Below, piece by piece: positions 41,408-48,256 of a DNA stretch of 48,256 nucleotides. Numbering within the stretch: the first letter of the stretch is position 1; every line of letters starts with the position of its first letter. The DNA is from Kiritimatiellia bacterium (GTDB lineage: Bacteria > Verrucomicrobiota > Kiritimatiellia > UBA8416 > JADHWI01), in NCBI GenBank assembly GCA_016783565.1, contig JADHWI010000016.1:1-48256 (forward strand), in the 5' to 3' direction. The notes beneath the pieces were generated by a model. It saw only the letters and a list, made by a program, of their open reading frames with translations. It had not been told where the DNA came from and did no database searches. The translations under genes and the position numbers were made by a program.

Positions 41408-42310
41408 CTACACCCACTCCACCGTCGTACGCCCGGGCGGGACAAACCCTGCACAGACATTATCCTGCGAGGAACAAAAAGCCATGATCTCATCTGGCTT
41501 CATGTTGATGAAAGCCGTGGACAGCGCATCTGCAATTGCCGCAGATGGACAGCGTGCCCAGGCCCCCTGCTCCTTACGATCGGGACGACACGTTCGAGGG
41601 TCAATGATATGTTCGCCCTGCTCATCGGGTCCCGATTGACTGAAGGCCTCATCGTGAAGGACAACACGTTCCTCGCCCGGAAGCTTTTCCCATTGACTCC
41701 CTACACCGATCGACCAGCCCTCGCCGGTCTCACCATCACCAATAGCCAGAATGGTGCTGGCGCCGCCATGGAGCAAAACGTTATCAAGCTCCCATTCATC
41801 CTCAAGCACCCTTGCAGCACGATCGAGAGCAAACCCTTTGCCAATACCTCCCAGGTCTATCGCGGTACAATCTGTCCCGGAACGCAGTCCCACCGTGAAG
41901 GTCTCAACGTCAATCACCAGACGCTCCATACCAACACGCTTAGCCGCCGCAACAGGATCGCTCTCAACAGGCAGCACACGTTCTTCAGCCTGCTCCACAA
42001 AGCAGTCCACAAGCGAACCAACGGTGACATCAAACGCCCCGCTCGTCACCTCGTGCACCCACAGTGCCATCAGCAGGCAATCCATGACATCAGCGCTGAT
42101 CACAACCTTTTCGCCAGCCCTCAATGCATTGATTTGACCGATATCACTACAAGGATCAAAACGCGTTAGCGCAGCTTCCAGGCGGTCGACTTCGCGAAAG
42201 GCCGCCAGCGCCGCCTGATGCGCATCCTCCCGCATGCCTCCACACACATAGACTTCGAACTCAGTGTGCATGGCCTCGTGAGAAAAACGGTGTATAGTCT
42301 CTGCATTCAT
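41408..42310 (-). CDS. apbE: FAD:protein FMN transferase ApbE
   Basis: Attaches FMN from FAD to a Ser or Thr of a target protein, usually one with an FMN-binding domain. The 300-aa protein has HTEFEVYV, VTVGSLVDCF, AIDLGGIGKGFALDRAARVL, HGGASTILAIG and AIADALSTAFINMK. It lacks a clear signal peptide. Its ATG overlaps the stop of the seven-heme cytochrome gene (ATGA), so the cytochrome is the likely co-expressed partner, but I saw no flavinylation motif (D-G-x-T-G-A-T type) in that protein. The true target may lie elsewhere. Confidence 0.92.
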   Translation of the reverse strand: MNAETIHRFSHEAMHTEFEVYVCGGMREDAHQAALAAFREVDRLEAALTRFDPCSDIGQINALRAGEKVVISADVMDCLLMALWVHEVTSGAFDVTVGSLVDCFVEQAEERVLPVESDPVAAAKRVGMERLVIDVETFTVGLRSGTDCTAIDLGGIGKGFALDRAARVLEDEWELDNVLLHGGASTILAIGDGETGEGWSIGVGSQWEKLPGEERVVLHDEAFSQSGPDEQGEHIIDPRTCRPDRKEQGAWARCPSAAIADALSTAFINMKPDEIMAFCSSQDNVCAGFVPPGRTTVEWV

Positions 42311-44979
42311 CGCAACGCCCGTCGGCGTGCACCTGACGATGCCAGCCCGAAAAGGGTTAATGAAATCAGGAAAACCGCACCAGCAATCCGGTGCACAACA
42401 ATTGCCGCATGCTGACCGTGATCATCCAATATCGGGACCATCGCAATCATAACACTGCTCACCAACACCAGCCCACACAGCACAGACATCCAACCCAACC
42501 ACTTCTGCCGTTGCGACAGTAAAATCACAACAGAAGAATCAGACCTGTCAGGCTGCGGCATTCCAACCATAACGCACACACCCAGAGCAACGACAAACAT
42601 TGCGCCCACAAACGTGTGGCACAATAACGCAACGCCAGAAAGCCCACCACAAAACGTTCCGTAGCCAAACCCGCCTGCCGCCAACACCACCGAACAGACG
42701 CTGACGACCATAACGCTTAAACGACCGACACCCCTACTCCACCGTCCGAGAAACGACAGCACCCCCAGATGCAGCATCGCAAGCACCCCGCGGATCACAA
42801 CCAGCAGAAACAGCAACCCAAACGCAGCCATCACCCACTTGAACAATGGACGTCCAGAAAAACTCAACCCAAATAGATTATGATACGATTCATCAAGCCC
42901 GGAGAATGCACTCATGCCCTGCACCGCCGAGTGGCCCGTCGCGAGCGGACCGATCGCTGTTACTGCCCCAAAGAAGAACGGTGCCTCAGGCGAATGGCAT
43001 TCCTTGCACCCCTTTGCACCCAGCGATTGAGCCGCTGGCCGAACATCGTGCCCAATGGGCCATGCATAAGGGTTTGCCGCCGGATGAGCAGATGGGCTGA
43101 GTGCGCCCGCTGCATCAAGCGTGAACATCCGCCCATTCGACACGTAGGCAAACGTCCCACCATCTTTCTCAAGTTCAGTAAGCACCGCCATGACTTCCGG
43201 TTCGGAAATGAATGATTCCGACGTAATCGTATCTACAGCAAAAGCGATCGTCTGCGGATCAGCGAGTGCACGCAATGTCCCGTTCTTGCGCAGCATCGCA
43301 AACCCTTCACCCCCCACTACATTCGTCTCGGACAACCAGCCGGCTTCATCCAGATACAAAGCGGCGTTTCTATATTTCAACGCTGGTTGCTCATCACTGA
43401 CGGCAAGTGGAATCAACGCCTCCAACACAGCCATTATCGCCTCGCTAACCGCAACATCCAGATTCTCAACGTCAAGAGCAATGCCAAAACCAGGAATAAG
43501 GGGGGTAACCTTTTCCTCTGCCAACAGGAACCAACCATCTGCCAGCCCTGATACCCTTCTGACAACATCCAGGCCGCCATCAAAGTTCCGCTGATAAGCG
43601 TACCCCTTCTTCACAAGCACCGGTACCCCCTTAAACACAGGAAAGCCATCACGGTTCACCGCATTCTCGATCACTAACAGCACTTCCCCCACTTTCAGAT
43701 CCGCATCCAGAACACCCTCTCCAGCCTCAAACACCGACGTTGGATCAATCGGGATAAGTTCGTCACCATTCTTAGTCGCCCAAAAGGACGGCCAAATCAT
43801 ACGGTGAGGAGCAAGGCGACCAGTTTCATCGGGCAACAGAACAGGTTCCGCGACAAACGGAATCTCTCGCGCCCATTGAGCAATGCCAAAGATTCCCAAT
43901 CGATTGGCTCGCGAGGTACGCACACGGACGCGCTCCGTTTCCGCCAGATAGCCGGAGTGGCAGGCGGTGCAAGTCAAAGCCTTGAAATGCACTGGCGGCA
44001 ACCCCTTGTGACGCGGTCGCGGAGCACCATATTCTCCACCCCCCATATGACACCCTTCACAGGAGTGAGGGTTGCCCGCTCCGAGGCCACGATTGATATC
44101 ATGGTTCAACGCATTATCGTGACAGCTCACGCAATCAAGTCCAGCCGTCGTATGAACATCGCGACTCTCCTCGGTACGCGTAGCTCCATGACGCGCAACG
44201 GAATGGCAATGAAAACATCGCCGATCCTCAGGTGCATCAGCGATGTCAATCATGCCACGACCTTTACGATCGAACAGACCAAGATCATAACGGGTGCCGG
44301 GACGAAAAATCTGCGCCGAATCTCCAGCACGAGGACCGTCATGAACATCCCAGAAGTCATCCATACGAGAGGCCATTCCATCGACGCTTCCCAGCCCGGA
44401 AGACGCAGTGGCAGCCCAACGGAAGTTCTCACGCGCGATTTGCCTGGTCCATTCAGTCATGTCTTGCTGACGCGACGCATTGTGACACGCAAAGCAGTTG
44501 ATTTCCAATTTACCTGAAACATCCCAGCGCGCCTCAGCGCCCCAGGCGAAGTCATCCGGCTCGGAGACTCCGCCTCCTGTCATATGAGAGCCAAACAGCT
44601 TCGTAAGATCCCATGACGTCAATCCCACATCATCAGGATGCCAGGTTCCCTCCCACCTGCGGTGAGACAGGGGTAGCTGCATGCCACTCCGCTCATCAAC
44701 CCACACCCACGGCTCGCCGGGACGACCGTGCCGGGCACCCTTTCGGGCAGCATTGAAGTGATACCCCGACTCAATCTTTCCGTAATCATGACAGAAACCA
44801 CAAGTCGTTCGAGTTGACACAGGCAACGAACGCTCATACGACGGGACAATGCGCTCCCCCTCTTCGTTGACAACGGGAATGCGATGAACCGGAATGGTTC
44901 GACTGCCATCCCATTCACTGGACGCCATGGTCATTGTGGAACCAAGGACAATCACGATGCTCAACAAGATTGATTTCAT
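42307..44979 (-). CDS. Seven-heme membrane-anchored cytochrome c
   Basis: An 890-aa protein with a signal peptide (MKSILLSIVIVLGSTMTMA) from ATG 44979; the frame runs on to 45012. Seven CxxCH sites are visible: CGFCH, CFACH, CFHCH, CVSCH, CEGCH, CTACH and CKECH. The first six lie in the N-terminal 350 residues and the last near residue 660. The C-terminal about 170 residues are four to five membrane helices containing several His residues (VHRIAGAVFLISLTLF), as in a cytochrome b-like quinol-interacting anchor. It is probably an electron-transfer complex at the cytoplasmic membrane. Its stop overlaps apbE. Confidence 0.88.
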   Translation of the reverse strand: MKSILLSIVIVLGSTMTMASSEWDGSRTIPVHRIPVVNEEGERIVPSYERSLPVSTRTTCGFCHDYGKIESGYHFNAARKGARHGRPGEPWVWVDERSGMQLPLSHRRWEGTWHPDDVGLTSWDLTKLFGSHMTGGGVSEPDDFAWGAEARWDVSGKLEINCFACHNASRQQDMTEWTRQIARENFRWAATASSGLGSVDGMASRMDDFWDVHDGPRAGDSAQIFRPGTRYDLGLFDRKGRGMIDIADAPEDRRCFHCHSVARHGATRTEESRDVHTTAGLDCVSCHDNALNHDINRGLGAGNPHSCEGCHMGGGEYGAPRPRHKGLPPVHFKALTCTACHSGYLAETERVRVRTSRANRLGIFGIAQWAREIPFVAEPVLLPDETGRLAPHRMIWPSFWATKNGDELIPIDPTSVFEAGEGVLDADLKVGEVLLVIENAVNRDGFPVFKGVPVLVKKGYAYQRNFDGGLDVVRRVSGLADGWFLLAEEKVTPLIPGFGIALDVENLDVAVSEAIMAVLEALIPLAVSDEQPALKYRNAALYLDEAGWLSETNVVGGEGFAMLRKNGTLRALADPQTIAFAVDTITSESFISEPEVMAVLTELEKDGGTFAYVSNGRMFTLDAAGALSPSAHPAANPYAWPIGHDVRPAAQSLGAKGCKECHSPEAPFFFGAVTAIGPLATGHSAVQGMSAFSGLDESYHNLFGLSFSGRPLFKWVMAAFGLLFLLVVIRGVLAMLHLGVLSFLGRWSRGVGRLSVMVVSVCSVVLAAGGFGYGTFCGGLSGVALLCHTFVGAMFVVALGVCVMVGMPQPDRSDSSVVILLSQRQKWLGWMSVLCGLVLVSSVMIAMVPILDDHGQHAAIVVHRIAGAVFLISLTLFGLASSGARRRALR

Positions 44980-45048
44980 ACTCTCCTCACCGATCTCATG
45001 CCATAACGGCATGCATTATTCCGGAATACATGAGGCCACCTGAGCCCT

Positions 45049-46395
45049 CTATGCGATGAAATCCGTCTCTTTGAATTCGATACGCCTGTTGGTTGCAACG
45101 GCATCATTGCATGCCAGCACCGCAACCGCCGTCTCATACCCTACTTCAGCCGGGCAGTTAAGCGGTTCACCGAAACGAATAGCATTGAAGAAGTTTTCAA
45201 GATGCAACTGGTGCACAGGCTTGGCCAGCTCAATGGGAAGCGGCCATTTCGGAAGCCCCGGAGACACACGAGAATCCATCAGGACGTTCTTAGTCACCAC
45301 CTTCTTAGGTGGGGCCTTTATCGGCATAAGATCACCGGTCTTGATATACTTATCCCATTCGGGCGCATCCGCAGGTTGCCGTCCAGCGGAGTTGCCCTGC
45401 CCGGGAACCTCCGAAATCAACAGCGTCCCGTACTCACCCATGAACGCCTCGGAAAAACCACCATGCCCGCTGGTCGTCAAGGTTTCATAGAACGCACGTG
45501 CCGTCCCCTCTTCATTTTCGTACTCAAAGATGCAGAGCACGTTGTCATACCATTCATGATGTTTATAAAAATCAACACCACCGGAGGCGATCACGGACTT
45601 GGGATTGCACCCGAAGACCCACGCAAAGATATCGATCTGGTGCGACCCCAGATCGACAATCGGGCCGCCACCGAACTTCTTATACCACCGCCAGTTCAAG
45701 AAGCGGCTCATCGTGTCATACCCATATTTTGTCAGGCTCTCAGGCGACAGAAAAATCCTCTGATTTACACAAATATCCGTCGCGGCCGACTTCGACCGAT
45801 TCCACTGCGCATTGGCGTGCGTGACTCGCCCCAACAGCTTCAGTTCATGAATCAAACGATCGACTCCGTGCTGATAGCGGGGATTGCTGCGCCGTTGATG
45901 ACCGATCTGCAAAAGCTTGCCGGTCTTTTTAGCCGTGTGAACCATGCTCTTCGCTTTCTCAAGCGAGTTGGACATCTCCTTCTCACAGTACACATGCCAG
46001 CCGTTCTCAAGACAGGCGTTCGTGTGCTCGGCGTGCAACCAGTCAGGAGTTGCGATCACGACAGCATCGACATCCTCCTCCTGCGCAAGCAGTTCCCGGT
46101 AATCCTCATAGGCCGTCACATCATGCTTGTGAGTTCTGGTCAGGCGGTTGAACATCGCATCCCGCTTATATGGCCAAATATCGCAGATGGCCTTAAAGCG
46201 TATCCCCGGAATCTTCAAACAGGAGTCAACAAGGACCTGCCCCTCCAGCCCGGCACCAATAAGGGCAATGTTAAGATCATCGGCGGCGGGCTTGCGTACC
46301 CCCTCTGCGGAGGCGGTCGTTGCGCGTCCGGCCATAGCCATGGATGCACCGGCGGCAGTTACGGAACGAACAAAATCACGTCTACTCATGGTCAT
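45049..46395 (-). CDS. Tat-exported Gfo/Idh/MocA-family oxidoreductase
   Basis: A 448-aa NAD(P)-type oxidoreductase. The N-terminus is a Tat signal, MSRRDFVRSVTAAGASMAMAG, from ATG 46395 with AAGGAG six bases upstream. The Rossmann domain begins NIALIGAGLEGQVL. The catalytic and family blocks VYCEKEMSNSLEKAKSM (usually EKP) and GGGPIVDLGSHQIDIFAWVF follow. Tat-exported members are abundant in PVC and Bacteroidota, where some act on sugars or glycosides. The variant EKEM could alter catalysis. Context gives no substrate. Confidence 0.9.
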   Translation of the reverse strand: MTMSRRDFVRSVTAAGASMAMAGRATTASAEGVRKPAADDLNIALIGAGLEGQVLVDSCLKIPGIRFKAICDIWPYKRDAMFNRLTRTHKHDVTAYEDYRELLAQEEDVDAVVIATPDWLHAEHTNACLENGWHVYCEKEMSNSLEKAKSMVHTAKKTGKLLQIGHQRRSNPRYQHGVDRLIHELKLLGRVTHANAQWNRSKSAATDICVNQRIFLSPESLTKYGYDTMSRFLNWRWYKKFGGGPIVDLGSHQIDIFAWVFGCNPKSVIASGGVDFYKHHEWYDNVLCIFEYENEEGTARAFYETLTTSGHGGFSEAFMGEYGTLLISEVPGQGNSAGRQPADAPEWDKYIKTGDLMPIKAPPKKVVTKNVLMDSRVSPGLPKWPLPIELAKPVHQLHLENFFNAIRFGEPLNCPAEVGYETAVAVLACNDAVATNRRIEFKETDFIA

Positions 46396-46650
46396 AACAA
46401 TCTCCTTAGTTAGCAGATTTGTTGATGACGCGTCGACACGTTCACCGGTTATGCATAAGTCATAGTGCACCTGTCAGAAGTCGACAAGGGAAACAAGGCA
46501 TTATATTCACTTAGACTGAACATAGGAGTAAACTAACAAACTAAGAACGCATGCATTCCAGCACACGCAACATTTTGTTTGCGATTTACGCGCGTCATAG
46601 GCACCATCACACGAATTGACCCAAAGCATACATGGTGGAGATTGAACCAG

Positions 46651-47691
46651 ATGGCACAAAAGAAAAAGAAATCGGCATACGCAGCAGCGGGCGTTGACAT
46701 TGACGAAATGATGGGCTCCCTGACAGCCGTCAAACGCATGGTTAAGACAACCAACACCCCGTCCGTCCTGGGCAACATCGGATCGTTCGGTGGCTTGTTT
46801 AGCTCCCCGGGCAAAGATCACATCCTCGTGGCCAGCGCTGACGGCGTCGGCACAAAACTCAAAGTTGCCTCCATGGCTAATCGCCACCACACAGTCGGCC
46901 AGGACCTGATCAACCACTGCACCAACGACATCCTGGTACAAGGCGCCACGCCGTTGTTTTTCCTGGACTATGTCGGAACTGCACAGCTCAAGGGCCCCGT
47001 ATTCCGTGACGTAGTCTCAGGACTCTGCAAAGCATGCCGAGAGAACGACTGCGCGCTCCTCGGCGGCGAGACAGCAGAAATGCCCGGTCTCTACCCCCGC
47101 GGCGAATACGATCTCGTCGGCACCATTGTCGGCAGCGTATCACGCAAGCATCTCGTCACCGGCGAAAGCATCCGCAAAGGCGATGTGCTCATCGGGCTAC
47201 CATCCACAGGTCTGCACACCAACGGCTATTCCCTGGCCCGCAAAATCATCTTCCAAAAAGCACGACTGAAAATTACCGACACATTCCCCGGAACCAAACG
47301 TTCTGTCGCTGACGTGCTTCTGGCCATCCACAGAAGCTATCTCAAACCCGTTCTGGCGTTGCGCGAGAAAATCGCCATCCACGGCATGGCCCACATCACT
47401 GGTGGTGGCATTCCCGACAATGTACCACGCATCCTGCCTAGCAACGTTGACGCCATCGTCAACCGCGCTGCCTGGAAGGTGCCGCCGGTGTTCAAATTCA
47501 TTGAGGACAAAGGCAAGGTAGACCATGACGAAATGTACCGGGTCTTCAACATGGGAATCGGATTCATCATCGCGGTAAGGCGTAAAGACGCGGGAACGGC
47601 TATCGACACGCTCAAGGCATTACGCGCCGGCCCAAAAGTCATAGGCGAAGTCAAACAGGGCACAGGAAACGTTACCCTCACTGACGGGTAG
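46651..47691 (+). CDS. purM: Phosphoribosylformylglycinamidine cyclo-ligase PurM
   Basis: ATP-dependent ring closure forming AIR, the fifth step of purine synthesis. The 346-aa protein from ATG 46651 begins MAQKKKKSAYAAAGVDID. It has the ATP-grasp-independent AIRS-type nucleotide sites VASADGVGTKLKVA, GGETAEMPGLYPRGEYDLVGTIVG, GLPSTGLHTNGYSLAR and HITGGGIPDNVPRIL. A longer frame from 46579 adds residues not seen in the family. It is a single gene whose neighbours downstream are broken. Confidence 0.95.
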   Translation: MAQKKKKSAYAAAGVDIDEMMGSLTAVKRMVKTTNTPSVLGNIGSFGGLFSSPGKDHILVASADGVGTKLKVASMANRHHTVGQDLINHCTNDILVQGATPLFFLDYVGTAQLKGPVFRDVVSGLCKACRENDCALLGGETAEMPGLYPRGEYDLVGTIVGSVSRKHLVTGESIRKGDVLIGLPSTGLHTNGYSLARKIIFQKARLKITDTFPGTKRSVADVLLAIHRSYLKPVLALREKIAIHGMAHITGGGIPDNVPRILPSNVDAIVNRAAWKVPPVFKFIEDKGKVDHDEMYRVFNMGIGFIIAVRRKDAGTAIDTLKALRAGPKVIGEVKQGTGNVTLTDG

Positions 47692-47726
47692 AACAACTGC
47701 CCCCACATTCTTTCATTCGGATGCGG

Positions 47727-47948
47727 TCACGAATCAAACTTCTCCTTAAAGGCACTATCCATGACAAGCCCTTCGACACCGCGCAGAGCAGTGTTTTCGG
47801 CAGAGGGAACAATCTGAATATCAATGTCCGTACTGCTGAACCCGCGCTGGCGCAGCACAAGGTGCTTTTTCAGAAGAGGCACAACGACCTCGTAGAACCG
47901 CGAATCCTGGTTGCCAAGAAGAATGAGATCACGTTCGCTATCGATCAC
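47727..47948 (-). pseudogene. C-terminal remnant of a ROK-family protein
   Basis: About 73 codons, from near 47948 to the stop at 47727, resemble the last quarter of ROK kinases or repressors: RDLILLGNQDSRFYEVVVPLLKKHL, then DIQIVPSAENTALRGVEGLV. A stop is found just upstream of the similarity (revcomp of 47952-47954), so no intact start or N-terminal part exists. It is divergent from, and joined to, the kinase remnant that follows. Confidence 0.6.
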
Positions 47949-48256
47949 GAGTCAATCGTCGACACACTGGTAGACCTCAATGCCAGCGGGGATATACCGA
48001 CCAGAATCACTCATAACGACACAAAACTCAATAATGTCATGATTGACGACAACACCGGCGAAGGCATCTGCGTTATCGACCTCGACACCGTCATGCCCGG
48101 CCTATCCCTTTATGACTTCGGTGACTGCGTCCGATCCGGGGCGAGCACATCGTCAGAAGATGAGAAGGACCTGTCAAAAGTAAGCATCAATCTGGATTTA
48201 TATGAAGCGATAACAAGCGGTTATTTATCAACGGCCGGCGAACTTCTTTCGGAGAA
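47913..48256 (+). pseudogene. C-terminal part of NahK-like/aminoglycoside-phosphotransferase-family kinase (runs off window)
   Basis: From about 47913 the plus strand reads ITFAIDHESIVDTLVDLN, then the catalytic and magnesium motifs ITHNDTKLNNVM and VIDLDTVMPGLSLYDFGD, and EDEKDLSKV-type sequence as in N-acetylhexosamine 1-kinase (NahK). The N-lobe is absent: the frame continues upstream to ATG 47721, but that part is antisense to the ROK remnant and is not kinase-like. The 3' end lies beyond the window. Joined to the ROK remnant, this looks like a fusion of two broken genes. Confidence 0.65.

Overview
The window looks like a chromosomal segment of an anaerobic or facultative member of the PVC group (Kiritimatiellota, Lentisphaerota or Planctomycetota-like). 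This is an inference from the right-hand third: a Tat-exported Gfo/Idh/MocA oxidoreductase, a PhoD-like phosphatase beside a hydrazine-synthase-like PD40/c-type cytochrome protein, a seven-heme membrane cytochrome and TPR lipoproteins. No rRNA is present to settle it.

Layout. (1) 0.2-5.4 kb: a translationally coupled trpE-trpG-trpD operon (-), then yggT-yggU (+) convergent with tatD (-). (2) 5.4-27.3 kb: a stress-type accessory region. It holds a truncated hsp20 with a small basic 'tail' protein (-), a complete arginine-to-spermidine operon (speA, carboxyspermidine dehydrogenase, speB, nspC) (+), a seven-gene (-) operon (second tail protein, two MSKTG-type small proteins, an orphan 127-aa protein, DUF2934, universal stress protein, 50-aa lipoprotein), a sigma-54 activator (+), a (-) operon of receiver, N-formylglutamate amidohydrolase-like enzyme, DUF1704/QEGLA peptidase and ATP-grasp ligase, and a (+) operon of groES-groEL, zinc ribbon, 36-aa ORF, lysine 2,3-aminomutase, ATP-grasp and ATP-grasp/GNAT fusion. 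It ends at a decayed ISL3-type transposase, a 138-bp tandem repeat and tRNA-Val. (3) 27.6-34.5 kb: housekeeping genes (tRNA-Val, purN, hisG, a COX24-like microprotein, TPR lipoprotein, glycosyltransferase, tsaE, second TPR lipoprotein). (4) 34.7-46.4 kb: PhoD-like phosphatase plus di-heme PD40 protein, B12-binding radical SAM enzyme, apbE plus seven-heme cytochrome, Tat oxidoreductase. (5) 46.6-48.3 kb: purM, then the fused C-terminal remnants of a ROK protein and a NahK-like kinase.

The most interesting signal is regulatory. Four GG-N10-GC sigma-54-type promoters of consensus TGGYACG-N5-TGC stand in front of the two tail-protein operons, the receiver/QEGLA operon and groESL. Each lies about 100-130 bp from a shared palindrome TCGGAA-N6-TTCCGA. 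The sigma-54 activator in the middle has a receiver domain that has lost its phosphoacceptor. I read this as one self-contained sigma-54 stress regulon joining a chaperonin, a probable beta-lysine-derived small-molecule or peptide pathway, a ligase/peptidase module and small proteins with a conserved C-terminal tail. The promoter and palindrome pattern is directly visible; the functional links are inference.
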